Of a stretch of 63,897 nt of DNA, positions 54,340-63,830 are shown piece after piece. This DNA is from Bacteroidota bacterium (GTDB lineage Bacteria; Bacteroidota; Bacteroidia; Bacteroidales; Prolixibacteraceae). Position numbers and translations under genes: made by a program. The notes beneath the pieces are model-generated. The model saw only the letters and a list, made by a program, of their open reading frames with translations. It ran no database searches and had not been told where the DNA came from. Every line of letters starts with the position of its first letter. The stretch's first letter is position 1. Where the stretch lies: NCBI GenBank assembly GCA_030698405.1, contig JAUYMU010000091.1, forward strand, positions 1 to 63,897, read 5' to 3'.

Positions 54340-54367
54340 CCGGCAAATAAAAATAAATTATATACGG

Positions 54368-54943
54368 ATGAAAAAGGTATTATTCTTAACAGGAGACTTT
54401 ACAGAAGATTACGAAACAATGGTTCCGTTTCAGATGCTTGAAATGGTTGGGTATGAAGTTCATGCTGTTTGTCCGGATAAAAAAGCCGGGGATACAATTA
54501 AAACAGCCATTCACGATTTTGAAGGTGACCAAACATACACTGAAAAACCGGGTCACAACTTCGCGTTGAATTACAGTTTTAACGATGTTAATGTGAACGA
54601 TTACAGCGGATTGGTAATTGCCGGCGGACGGGCGCCTGAATATTTGAGATTAAACGCGAAGGTGATAGAAATCGTGAAACATTTTTTTGCTGAAGATAAA
54701 CCCGTTGCTGCAATTTGCCATGGGATTCAGATTTTAACTGCTGCAGGTGTCGTAAAAGGAAGAAAACTCACCGCTTATCCTGCTGTTGGTCCTGAAGTAA
54801 CACTTGCCGGAGGCGAATTCCAGAATATTCCGGTCAACGCAGCTTTTGTAGATGGTAATCTGGTAACTTCGCCAGCCTGGCCTGCCCATCCTGCTTTTAT
54901 ACGTGAATTCTTGAAAATTATGGGAGCAACGATTACGATCTAA
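54368..54943 (+). CDS. DJ-1/PfpI-family protein
   Basis: The 191-residue class I glutamine-amidotransferase-like protein begins at ATG 54368 ([16 protein letters not shown]) and has the nucleophile Cys117 in [10 protein letters not shown] with [13 protein letters not shown] before it and [21 protein letters not shown] after. Members are glyoxalase/deglycase-type or chaperone-like stress proteins, or intracellular peptidases. The upstream longer frame runs into a MITE-like repeat and is discarded. Confidence 0.87.
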   Translation: MKKVLFLTGDFTEDYETMVPFQMLEMVGYEVHAVCPDKKAGDTIKTAIHDFEGDQTYTEKPGHNFALNYSFNDVNVNDYSGLVIAGGRAPEYLRLNAKVIEIVKHFFAEDKPVAAICHGIQILTAAGVVKGRKLTAYPAVGPEVTLAGGEFQNIPVNAAFVDGNLVTSPAWPAHPAFIREFLKIMGATITI

Positions 54944-54946
54944 AGG

Positions 54947-54998
54947 AAAAGTCAGCCAATATACGCCCGATAGATGGCCGTTTATTGGCTGACTTTTT
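54947..54998. terminator. Bidirectional terminator between DJ-1 and M2 peptidase genes
   Basis: AAAAGTCAGCCAATA (54947-54961) and TATTGGCTGACTTTT are exact complements around a 21-base loop, with A-run and T-run ends serving both convergent genes. Confidence 0.9.
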
Positions 54999-55010
54999 AT
55001 CATACAATTT

Positions 55011-56681
55011 TTATTCAACAAACTGCTTTGCGTAATATTTGGCTGTCAGCTTTTCGCCTGTGGCTTTTTCGATCATCTCGTTCCATGAATACCGGGCTCC
55101 GGGGAGAAATACGTTTTTCCTGAGATAGTCTCCCACAGCTTTTTCGCCAACAAGCGATTGGTTTTCAGTAATATTGGTCGTCATGTAGCTGTACAGTTGC
55201 GAAGCAAGAAGTTCTCCCAACAGGTAATTGTGGTAGTAGCAAGGATAGAGTGCAACATGAATTTTGGTGGCCCAGTCGGGCATGTTGCGGCCTTCAGGAT
55301 TTTTTATCATCTGGTAATTCTCAACCATGTCCCACCACAATTTATTCAGGTCCTGATCTGGATTTTCGTACATCGACTTTTCAAAACGGTACATCACCTG
55401 AGCCCAGCGGCTGAATACAAGCATCTGGAGCCGGAGAGACTTTCGGCTGTCTTCAGCGATTTTAACGCTTTCCGTTGAATCGATGATCCCCATGTTCAGC
55501 ATCCATTCAGGATTGGTAGCCATGCGGCCAAACATGTTGGCGATTGCTTCGGTGGTAAATGTGTGGGCGGCATCCCTCAAAGTGAAAGGCAGCGACCGGT
55601 CGTTATAGTATGAATAAACGCCGTGTCCGAGTTCATGAAGGATGGTGTTCATCCAGTAGGAGTCTGGACGAATATTGTCAAGTGTGCGCACATCACCTTC
55701 ACGATCAATATCGGTGCAGAAAGCATGTTGGTTCTTTCCGGGTTTTTCGTAAAGGTCACTCTTTGCAAGAATGGCATCAACATTCAGTCCGATGCCGTCA
55801 TAAAAAGTAGCTACAAGTTTTACCGGATCCTGGTCTTTGTAGTACTTGTCAAAATTCACCGGATAAATTTCAGGAGCTTCCTGAAAAAACCTGTTTTGGT
55901 AATGCCATGGTTGCAAATCTTCCACTGCTATCTTGTACCTTTTTGCAAAATAGGCATCAATTTCGCCCTTCAACTGTGCGAAATTACCTTTTGTCAGGTT
56001 GTCGAGTTCATCGAAAGTGGCAGTTACTTCAGCAGGATCCTGGCCCGAAAGTTTAAGGCTCATTTCGTGGTAATTGCTGAACCCAAGGTTTTGTGCAATC
56101 AGATTGCGGTGTTTTGCCAATTTGATAATATCTTCGGCAACCACTGGCCCGAGCTGTTTGTGGGCTTCCCATGTTGCCTGAAGTTCAGTGTTTGAAGTTG
56201 AGGTTCTGAGCACATCTTCCACCTGATTGTCAGAAAGTTCCTTTTCATTCACCTTTACCCTGAAGTTCAGGTATTTCTTGTTGATTTCGGTTTCCATAGA
56301 AAGCCGGGTAGCAATAAGACTTGTGTCTACCTGTTTCCCAAGATAAGCATCATAAATAATTTCCAACTGACGCAGCAGCAGCGAATCTTTCACTGCATTC
56401 GATTCTTTGATCTCCTTCAGCTCTGCAAATGCTTTTTTATCGGTGAAGTATTTATCAAGTTCAAAGGCAGCTTTTTCACTAATCGCCAAATCGGCATCAT
56501 TTCCGGAGATATTGGCGTTCCACGAAGTAAGCGCCGATTCTTTGTATAGTGGAATGACCTTTGCGTCATAAGCAGTAAGAAATTCCCTGAGTCGTTTTTC
56601 CATTTTTTCCTGTTTGGTTGAACACGATACCCCAATTGAGATCGTCAATACGAATGCAATAAATAATTTTATATTTTTCAT
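55011..56681 (-). CDS. M2-family (ACE-like) zinc metallopeptidase lipoprotein
   Basis: The 556-residue protein starts at ATG 56681 with a lipoprotein signal (FVLTISIGVSC). The catalytic zinc motif is His349-Glu-Leu-Gly-His353 followed by AAHTFTTEAIANMFGRM, which supplies the third ligand Glu, as in peptidyl-dipeptidases related to angiotensin-converting enzyme. It would trim dipeptides from peptide C-termini in the periplasm and lies divergent to a DPP7-type dipeptidyl peptidase, suggesting a shared peptide-scavenging task. Confidence 0.88.
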   Translation of the reverse strand: MKNIKLFIAFVLTISIGVSCSTKQEKMEKRLREFLTAYDAKVIPLYKESALTSWNANISGNDADLAISEKAAFELDKYFTDKKAFAELKEIKESNAVKDSLLLRQLEIIYDAYLGKQVDTSLIATRLSMETEINKKYLNFRVKVNEKELSDNQVEDVLRTSTSNTELQATWEAHKQLGPVVAEDIIKLAKHRNLIAQNLGFSNYHEMSLKLSGQDPAEVTATFDELDNLTKGNFAQLKGEIDAYFAKRYKIAVEDLQPWHYQNRFFQEAPEIYPVNFDKYYKDQDPVKLVATFYDGIGLNVDAILAKSDLYEKPGKNQHAFCTDIDREGDVRTLDNIRPDSYWMNTILHELGHGVYSYYNDRSLPFTLRDAAHTFTTEAIANMFGRMATNPEWMLNMGIIDSTESVKIAEDSRKSLRLQMLVFSRWAQVMYRFEKSMYENPDQDLNKLWWDMVENYQMIKNPEGRNMPDWATKIHVALYPCYYHNYLLGELLASQLYSYMTTNITENQSLVGEKAVGDYLRKNVFLPGARYSWNEMIEKATGEKLTAKYYAKQFVE

Positions 56682-56802
56682 AGTTGTGAGTTTTGGATGT
56701 ACGAAGGTAATAGAAAGACCAATAAATTTCATTTTTATCTTGGCACTTTATTGTTATTATTGCCGGACCCAAAATTAAAAAAAACCAAAATCAACTTTGA
56801 CC

Positions 56803-58947
56803 ATGATGAACATTAAAAAATCGGGATTATTATTGCTTTCAGTCCTCATTTTGTCGGTTAACTCATTGCGTGCTGATGAAGGAATGTGGATGCTTCCCCT
56901 GATTCAAAAGCTGAACAGTAAAGAAATGTCAGAAATAGGGTTTAAGCTCTCTGCAAAAGATATTTACGACATCAATAAGTCAAGTTTAAAAGATGCAATA
57001 TTGCAGTTTGGTGGCGGCTGTACTGCCGAAATAATTTCCAAAGACGGACTTGTTTTAACCAACCACCATTGCGGTTACGGTGCCATTCAGAAATTGAGTG
57101 CTGTCGATCACGACTATCTGCAAACCGGTTTTTGGGCCATGAATCGCGATGAAGAACTTCCGGCCAAAGGTTTAACTGTTACTTTTCTGGATCGGTTTGA
57201 AGATGTTACAAAAGAAGTAACGGAGGCGATGGCTGCTGCAACAGATTCAAAAGCCAAAGAAGAGGTTTTAAAAACGATATCAGATCAGCTGTCGGCCAAT
57301 GCTGTGGGCGAAAGCAAATATCTGAAAGGCAGGGTAGCCTCCTATTTCGGGGGCAATCAATACTATTTGATCATCACCAAAACATACAATGATATTCGTT
57401 TTGTAGGCGCACCTCCTTCTTCGATTGGCAAATTTGGAGCAGATACCGATAACTGGATGTGGCCCCGACACACCGGAGATTTCAGTATGTTTCGTATTTA
57501 TGCCGGAAAAGACAATAATCCGGCAGAATTTTCGATGGACAATGTTCCCTACCAGCCCAAAAAGTTTCTGACTATTTCTTTGAAAGGCATCAAACAGAAC
57601 GATCCGGCTATGATCCTCGGTTATCCGGGAAGAACCAATCGTTTTATGACTTCTTATGAAGTGAAGGAGACCAGCGAAATTACCAATGCAGTAAGCATTC
57701 TTGTGCGGGGAATTCGTCAGAATATATTAATGACCGACATGGTGGCTGATCCAAAAGTCAGGTTGATGTATGCGAGCAAATATGCGGGATCGTCGAATGG
57801 CTGGAAGAAATGGATTGGCATGAATGAAACTTTTGAAAAATTAAAAGTTTACGAACGGAGGGCTGCAGAAGAGAAGGCCTTCACTGAGTGGGTTGCGGCT
57901 GATCCTTCAAGAGTTGAAAAATATGGCAACGCGTTGGGAAATGTGAAATCAGCAATTGAAGATCGGGCAAAATTACAGTTCACTCTGAGATATTACATGG
58001 AAGCTCTTGGTTCAATCGAATTAACTTCTGCCGCAACGCGCTTTAGTCCGAAACCTGACGACGAGAACAAAGAGGGAAGAGGTGGCCGACCGAATTATTC
58101 GGCAAATCCTTCCGATTTTTACAAGGACTACAATTTCGCTACCGACAAAAAGGTTGCAAAAGCCATGATTGCACTTTTCAAAGAGAAAGTGCCTGCAACC
58201 GATCACCCTGATTTTTACAAAACCATTGATTCTGACTATCAGGGAAATATAGATGCTTATGTTGAAGCTATGTTCGGCAAATCGGTATTTGCTTCCGAAG
58301 AAAAACTAAAAAAAGCCCTTGCCGGTGATAAAAAAACGATGGAAACAGATCCTGCATATGTGGCCGGAAAGGATATTTCCGACGCGATGGTAAAATACTT
58401 AAAGGATATTGAACAATACCGAACATTGTATGCACAAGGTCAAAAACAATATATTGCCGGTACGCTGGAAATGAACGAAGGAAAAGCAATGTATCCTGAT
58501 GCGAACTCCACCATGCGGATGACTTACGGAAAAGTACTGAATTACTCGCCCAAAGATGGAGTAATCTATGATTTTGTTACAACTTTGGATGGTGTGATGC
58601 AGAAAGAGGATTCGGAAAACTGGGAATTTGTTGTTCCGGCCAAGCTTAAAGAATTGTACAACGCCAAAGATTTCGGGCCGTATGCCTTGAAGGATGGCCG
58701 TATGCCGGTTGCTTTCCTTACCAACAACGACATTACCGGGGGCAATTCAGGCAGCCCGGTATTGAACCGCAAAGGAGAACTGATTGGAACAGCATTCGAT
58801 GGAAACTGGGAATCGATGAGTGGAGACATTATTTTTGAACCATCACTGCAACGCTGTATCAATGTTGATATACGCTATACCCTCTTTATCATGGATAAAT
58901 TCGGTGGAGCAGGTTATTTACTCAACGAAATGAAGATTTTGAGATAA
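56803..58947 (+). CDS. Dipeptidyl-peptidase 7-type S46 peptidase
   Basis: The 714-residue protein has a signal peptide and a chymotrypsin-like S46 fold with a helical insert. With the ATG at 56803 the catalytic His is His89 in TNHHCGYG, the nucleophile Ser649 in NDITGGNSGSP, and the specificity residue 18 positions on is Gly667 in TAFDGNWESMSGDI. DPP7 has Gly at this place while the acidic-specific DPP11 has Arg, so DPP7 with preference for hydrophobic P1 is expected. A TTG at 56797 is an alternative start. Confidence 0.9.
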   Translation: MMNIKKSGLLLLSVLILSVNSLRADEGMWMLPLIQKLNSKEMSEIGFKLSAKDIYDINKSSLKDAILQFGGGCTAEIISKDGLVLTNHHCGYGAIQKLSAVDHDYLQTGFWAMNRDEELPAKGLTVTFLDRFEDVTKEVTEAMAAATDSKAKEEVLKTISDQLSANAVGESKYLKGRVASYFGGNQYYLIITKTYNDIRFVGAPPSSIGKFGADTDNWMWPRHTGDFSMFRIYAGKDNNPAEFSMDNVPYQPKKFLTISLKGIKQNDPAMILGYPGRTNRFMTSYEVKETSEITNAVSILVRGIRQNILMTDMVADPKVRLMYASKYAGSSNGWKKWIGMNETFEKLKVYERRAAEEKAFTEWVAADPSRVEKYGNALGNVKSAIEDRAKLQFTLRYYMEALGSIELTSAATRFSPKPDDENKEGRGGRPNYSANPSDFYKDYNFATDKKVAKAMIALFKEKVPATDHPDFYKTIDSDYQGNIDAYVEAMFGKSVFASEEKLKKALAGDKKTMETDPAYVAGKDISDAMVKYLKDIEQYRTLYAQGQKQYIAGTLEMNEGKAMYPDANSTMRMTYGKVLNYSPKDGVIYDFVTTLDGVMQKEDSENWEFVVPAKLKELYNAKDFGPYALKDGRMPVAFLTNNDITGGNSGSPVLNRKGELIGTAFDGNWESMSGDIIFEPSLQRCINVDIRYTLFIMDKFGGAGYLLNEMKILR

Positions 58948-59006
58948 AAGGAAAAATGATTGTCCGTTTGCAAACCTGACCGGTATTTTGTGGCTGGCAA
59001 TTGTGG

Positions 59007-59060
59007 TCATTTGGTAGTCATTCTGTTGTGATTTCGGGTAACTTAATGACTACCAAATGA
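59007..59060. terminator. Long inverted repeat between dpp7-type and kinase genes
   Basis: TCATTTGGTAGTCATT (59007-59022) and AATGACTACCAAATGA (59045-59060) are perfect 16-bp arms with a 22-base loop between two convergent genes. No long T-run follows, so it could be a terminator or another structured element. Confidence 0.6.
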
Positions 59061-59108
59061 CTTTTGACATTTGGTAAATTCACGGATACTCACAAAGGAA
59101 ATCAGTTG

Positions 59109-61253
59109 TCAGGTTGTCGTTGCAGGCAATGTAAATGAAACAACAGTGCCTTTATCTTTTTCGCTGTCTATTGTGATCGTTCCTTTGTTTTTCTCTATAA
59201 AATCTTTGACGAGGATTAACCCCAAACCGGTACTCTGTTCATCTTCAGTGCCGGTGGTATGATGTGTATTGCTAAGATCAAATATTTTTGAGAGCGATGA
59301 TTTTGCAATTCCAACCCCATTGTCTGTAATGCTGATATTTGCGTTATTCATGTTATTGACATCGGTTTTGATGATTACCGAACCGCCCCTGGGAGTGAAT
59401 TTAATGGCATTGCTGAGTAGATTGCGCACAATGGTCTGAGCCATGTTGGGGTCAGCCAGCACAAAAATCTCATCATTTAGTTCAAATCTGATATCAATCT
59501 GTTTGTTATCGGCAGATTGTTTTAAGCCTTTTATCGAATTTTGAATCACATCGGTTAGTTTCAATTCCGTCGGATTGAATTCAATTTTGTTTAATTGTGA
59601 TTGCGCCCAGATAAGCAGATTCTCCAGCAATACACTTACACTTTCTGCTGATTTATAAAGTGTCAATAATATTTTTTTTAATTCTGCCGGGCTGTGATCA
59701 TTAAATGTTTCGTTGAGATACTCGAGGAAAACAGCAAGATTCCCGGTTGGTCCGCGCAAATCATGTGCAATGATGGCGAAAAATTTGTCTTTCGCAGCGT
59801 TGGTTTCCTTTAGCTGGAGGTTTTTATTCCGGATTTGATGGGCAAACCAATAGATGGATATGGAAACTAAAAATGCTACAACGATTCCAAAAATCATAAT
59901 TAATTGTGAAATCCTTTGTTGTTTGATTATAAGGGAGTTAATTTCGTTTTGTTTTTCCAGCTCTATAATCTGCCCGTTTTGTCTGTCAAGTTCATAAATC
60001 GCCTGCAACTGCTCAATTTTTATGTTTGCAGCGCCCGAAAGAATTAAATCCTGAATTTCAATTTGTTTTTTCTGGCTACCAATTGCATTTTCAAGATCAT
60101 TGATGCTCAAATAAACTTCGGTCAACTTTAGATAAATGTTTAACTGGATTTTCGTTTGGTTGTTTGCTATAGCCAAATCCAAGCCTCTGTTTAAACTTTT
60201 AAATCCCTCATCTATTTGGCCTTTTCCAATAAGGCACAATCCGAGGTACTCATATATAGTGGGCAAACTAAGTACGTCGCCAACTTTATTTTTTATCCTG
60301 AGTGACTCATTTAAATAATTTTCAGCCAGCTCATAATTTCCCATTGAATATTCAATCATACCAAGGTTCTTTTGGGAGTTTGAAAGGCCATATTCTGATT
60401 TATTGGCGGTATATATTTTCAATGTATTATCAATGTACTTATGTGCTTCCTTGAAATTACCCGATTCTAATTTGAGTAATCCAATCTGTTCATAACAAAT
60501 AGCTACTCCGTTTTGGTTTCCATCAACAGAAGCCATTTTTGTATATATTTCCAGTGCCTCCTGAAAATATTCAAGCGCTTTTTGAGGGAGTTTTAAGTCA
60601 GAGTATATCCGTCCCAAAATATATGCTGACCAGGCATTGCCCTCTGAAAAGCCTGCTTTTTCATAATTTAGCTTTGAGTTGACGATGTACTCTATTGCTC
60701 TGTCATATAGTCCGTTTACCCTGAATATAGTTCCCATCATTGAGTAGGAAGAACCCATGATTTTGAAATTGTTCGATAACCGGCAGGCCTGAAGAGAGGC
60801 ATTAAAATACTCAAGTGCATGTATTTCGTCCCTGCGATTGTACGTAATTACACCCTTACGAAGCAGTATTTCTCCTTTGTACCAATTATCACCTGAAACC
60901 GCTACGATTGTTAAGGCTGTATCATAATAAGCCTCAGCAAAATCCTTGTTATTCATTACGTCATATACTCTTCCCAGTACAAAATAAGCGCGCATTTCCA
61001 GGTTTTTATTTTTCGCAGTTTTTGCAGCAGATAGCGCAGAATTTGCCAGTTCCTGTGACTCAGGTTTTTCAGTTTCCATGATTCGAAGGGCAAGTTCCAA
61101 TTGAGTGGCGATTTTATCGGATCCTTTCTTGGTATTTAGTTCTTTACGGAGACTGTCTGTTTGGGTAAAGGCAGATTTTTCCTGAGAGGAGGCTGAGTAA
61201 GCAATCACAACGGTTAATACAAATAGAAAAGACCAGATAATATTTTTATTCAT
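59109..61253 (-). CDS. TPR-containing sensor histidine kinase
   Basis: The 714-residue protein has a signal peptide, about eight tetratricopeptide-like helix pairs (residues about 40-390, for example SAYILGRIYSDLKLPQKALEYFQEALEIY), a coiled coil, one membrane helix (about 452-474), and a kinase core with His497 in AIIAHDLRGPTGNLAVF, NLLSNAIKFTPRGG and STGLGLILVKDFIEKNKG. The TPRs would lie in the periplasm and may sense protein or peptide ligands. No response regulator lies adjacent. Confidence 0.9.
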   Translation of the reverse strand: MNKNIIWSFLFVLTVVIAYSASSQEKSAFTQTDSLRKELNTKKGSDKIATQLELALRIMETEKPESQELANSALSAAKTAKNKNLEMRAYFVLGRVYDVMNNKDFAEAYYDTALTIVAVSGDNWYKGEILLRKGVITYNRRDEIHALEYFNASLQACRLSNNFKIMGSSYSMMGTIFRVNGLYDRAIEYIVNSKLNYEKAGFSEGNAWSAYILGRIYSDLKLPQKALEYFQEALEIYTKMASVDGNQNGVAICYEQIGLLKLESGNFKEAHKYIDNTLKIYTANKSEYGLSNSQKNLGMIEYSMGNYELAENYLNESLRIKNKVGDVLSLPTIYEYLGLCLIGKGQIDEGFKSLNRGLDLAIANNQTKIQLNIYLKLTEVYLSINDLENAIGSQKKQIEIQDLILSGAANIKIEQLQAIYELDRQNGQIIELEKQNEINSLIIKQQRISQLIMIFGIVVAFLVSISIYWFAHQIRNKNLQLKETNAAKDKFFAIIAHDLRGPTGNLAVFLEYLNETFNDHSPAELKKILLTLYKSAESVSVLLENLLIWAQSQLNKIEFNPTELKLTDVIQNSIKGLKQSADNKQIDIRFELNDEIFVLADPNMAQTIVRNLLSNAIKFTPRGGSVIIKTDVNNMNNANISITDNGVGIAKSSLSKIFDLSNTHHTTGTEDEQSTGLGLILVKDFIEKNKGTITIDSEKDKGTVVSFTLPATTT

Positions 61254-61470
61254 CTTTTTATAATACTTAAAAATCCAGAATAGAGACTGTAAAAAGTGAT
61301 GTTAGATATTTGTAATCAAGTTGTTAGTTTGCAAACATCTAATTAGATGCAATCATATTCAGGATGAAAAATAAGAATAAAAGCTGAGAAATTAGTAAAG
61401 AGTTGTTAATGCCTGCTTTGCAAATAGTAATATTCCTTTAGTGGTGGTGGTTTATTTCTTGTTCACGTGA

Positions 61471-61929
61471 ACCACGGGTAACCAGAGCCAATCGCTAGAA
61501 GAAGTCGATAAAATTCGAGACATCATTACACATCTTCTTAGTGCTGGCTTGACCTGGACTGACAGAGTAGGAAGGACATTTCCTTCAGAAGAAAAAGATA
61601 TTCTCATAATTGCCCCATATAACGCTCAAGTCAGTGTTCTAAAAGAGGCACTACCTCAAATATCTGTAGGAACCGTTGATAAGTTTCAAGGACAGGAAGC
61701 CTCGGTTGTTATCTATTCAATGACCAGTTCATCACCACAAGACGCTCCAAGAGGAATGAGTTTTTTGTACAGTCCGAACCGATTGAATGTGGCAACCAGT
61801 CGCGCCAAATGTATTAGTATTCTTGTTGCATCTTTGAATTTGTTTGAGGCAGAATGTAATACCATTGAACAAATGAGATGGGCAAATGGCTTGTGTTTAT
61901 ACAGAGAAATGTCCACAGAGATAACATAA
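61471..61929 (+). pseudogene. C-terminal remnant of a TM0106-type RecB-like nuclease/SF1 helicase
   Basis: The open frame runs from a stop at 61468 and carries helicase motifs V (VGTVDKFQGQEASVVIYSM) and VI (NRLNVATSRAK), preceded by NQSQSLEEVDKIRDIITHLL and WTDRVG, and ended by SLNLFEAECNTIEQMRWANGLCLYRE. The tail resembles TM0106-family RecB-like nuclease/helicase proteins of 1,000 residues or more, so only the last 150 residues remain. There is no start codon at the true 5' end. The break coincides with the palindrome GTTCACGTGAAC (61461-61472). Confidence 0.75.
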
Positions 61930-62104
61930 AATACGGTACTGAAGATCCGTCCGATAGGAAAAATAGTAAAAGTATTGGGAGTGTAAATTAAACTCTGTCT
62001 GATTTAAGGGTACTTCAGAAAATTTCTTGCTAAACGTCGTTATATGCTGAATAGTATTCATTTATTAATCTTGTCGTTATTTGTTGTCTGTAGTCATTTG
62101 GATT
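61930..62104. other. Gap between the helicase remnant and the BrxL-like gene
   Basis: About 175 bases of AT-rich DNA with no gene, repeat or terminator that I can support. Confidence 0.5.
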
Positions 62105-63715
62105 TCAATCAATTTGCCGGATATAGGTTATTTCACAATTCCTGCATTGCCGTTGTTCCTGCATTACATCAGATATATCAAAACGAAAGGCTGGTTTCTC
62201 AAAAATATCAAGTCCACGACCGAGTTTTATTTTCCAACCATTATTTGCAACAATGCTGCGATCATGTAGATCCTGAAATTCATAACTGAAGATGATTCCG
62301 GAATCCCTCAAAGATTCCTTTATTTCATCAAAGTTGGCAGTTGATGTGGGAGTATATTCTATGTCGTTCCATGAGACAATATGCAAATTTACTTCTTCCT
62401 CCTTTTTTTTGTTCTGAATAAGTATCGAACAGAATTCTAACAGATTGCGGAATTGATGCGGATGTCGTATGTATGGATCAGTCAATGTAATTTCTGTAGC
62501 TCCTTTAAGATAATCACCAAATAGCTTCTTATAGGAGATTCCTTTTTGATTATCCCTAATAATGATTTCTTTCTCTTTAAGTTCTGGTACAATTATTTCA
62601 GCTTTGACTGCTGATTTATCCGGATCTTCAGTCGAAGAGATTTCTTCAGCACCATCTATTGTTTCTCCATTTAACTTTTCAAGGGTTTCGATCTTTATTT
62701 TTTTGTTGGATGAATTGATTTTGTAACTGAATTCAACAGGAGAATCCTTAAATGTTTCGTCAATCACATAAAGCTGATCCTTGACTCTTTTCCGCCCTTC
62801 TACTGCAAAATCAATCAGTTCAAGTGCTTCTTTTTCACTCATCTGTTTGTTTGGGTAAATTAGCTTTACCAGACCTGAGAATGTTTTCCGGATTGCTAAT
62901 TTATCTCTGCCCGTATAGGACGGATCAAAGTCAACATACTGATCAACCAGATTGGTATAATCGTACTTTCGGAACTGCTTCAGAATTTCTGCCAAATAAT
63001 CAACAATGAAACCAAACTCTTTAGAGAATACACTTTCCTTTAGGATATTGACTTCCCATCCAGGAATATAAAGATGAATTCTATCGAGGAATGCTCCTTT
63101 GATATATGCTGCCGGGATGGATTCAAAAAGATGAGTCTCGCGGAGCATGAAAGGAACGGTGTGCTTTGTGTTTCCTACAAATGCCATAGAAGCATAGGCT
63201 TGAATGGTTTCTTTTCCTCTGTTGAATGATTTATTTGCCATGTAATTTTGCATGATATTGACCATGTCGCCATCTGCACGTTTTGAGCCAACCACTTGTT
63301 CAAATTCATCCAGACAAATCACATCCCAATACCCAACTAATCCGATTTTGCCTTTGCCAGTATTGCTTACAAAAAGCCGGGCACTGGTCACATCGCCACC
63401 TGAAACTAAAACTCCATGAGGCGAAAGTTCTGAAAAGACATGAGATTTACCGGTTCCTTTGGGCCCAAGTTCGATGAAGTTATAGTTGTTCTCAACATGG
63501 GTAATCAGTCTTGATAACTGAATCAATTTTCCCCTCCGGTTGAAGAATTCAGGATTCAATCCGATACTATGCATTAGTAAATCAATCCATTCGTCGGTAT
63601 CAAAATGCTGTCGTTTTTCGATTATTTCTTCCAAATCGACTCCTGAAACCTGAATCGGTTTTACGGTTTCTATGACCCATCTGGACTTGATCCCATCGGA
63701 GGAATCGTATCCCAT
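62105..63715 (-). CDS. BrxL-like AAA+ protein with MITD1-like C-terminal domain, 5'-truncated
   Basis: The 536-residue frame matches the middle of BREX protein BrxL: TDEWIDLLMHSIGLNPEFF, AAA+ Walker A GPKGTGKS (84-91), Walker B ICLDEFE, sensor Asn182 in FVGNTKHTVPF, Arg finger Arg212 in FLDRIHLYIPGWE, and EGRKRVKDQL near residue 305. Instead of the Lon protease domain it has a C-terminal part (about 395-536) with ITLTDPYIRHPHQFRNLL and LHDRSIVANNGWKIKLGRG, then EKPAFRF, strongly like the phospholipase-D-like domain of MITD1. The frame stays open upstream to a stop at 63824 and BrxL homology continues through KKLLSGGGVWCIL, so the N-terminus is lost; translation may restart at Met 63715. Confidence 0.8.
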   Translation of the reverse strand: MGYDSSDGIKSRWVIETVKPIQVSGVDLEEIIEKRQHFDTDEWIDLLMHSIGLNPEFFNRRGKLIQLSRLITHVENNYNFIELGPKGTGKSHVFSELSPHGVLVSGGDVTSARLFVSNTGKGKIGLVGYWDVICLDEFEQVVGSKRADGDMVNIMQNYMANKSFNRGKETIQAYASMAFVGNTKHTVPFMLRETHLFESIPAAYIKGAFLDRIHLYIPGWEVNILKESVFSKEFGFIVDYLAEILKQFRKYDYTNLVDQYVDFDPSYTGRDKLAIRKTFSGLVKLIYPNKQMSEKEALELIDFAVEGRKRVKDQLYVIDETFKDSPVEFSYKINSSNKKIKIETLEKLNGETIDGAEEISSTEDPDKSAVKAEIIVPELKEKEIIIRDNQKGISYKKLFGDYLKGATEITLTDPYIRHPHQFRNLLEFCSILIQNKKKEEEVNLHIVSWNDIEYTPTSTANFDEIKESLRDSGIIFSYEFQDLHDRSIVANNGWKIKLGRGLDIFEKPAFRFDISDVMQEQRQCRNCEITYIRQID

Positions 63716-63801
63716 GGTTAAAATACACCAGACGCCTCCTCCGCTTAATAATTTTTTATGAGTATCCGGTTGTGTACCTAAATAGTTAAATATTGAGCGA
63801 T

Positions 63802-63830
63802 TATCCTTTGCCGTTGACTTTAGTCAACGG
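63802..63830 (+). repeat. TATCCTTTGC-hairpin repeat, copy 3
   Basis: TATCCTTTG is followed by the palindrome CCGTTGACT/TT/AGTCAACGG. It coincides with the point where the BrxL-like reading frame loses homology and meets a stop codon. Bases 63831-63897 add GGGCTTTAGCCC (63853-63864) and GGCTAAAGCC, further palindromic repeats; no gene is visible there. Confidence 0.7.
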
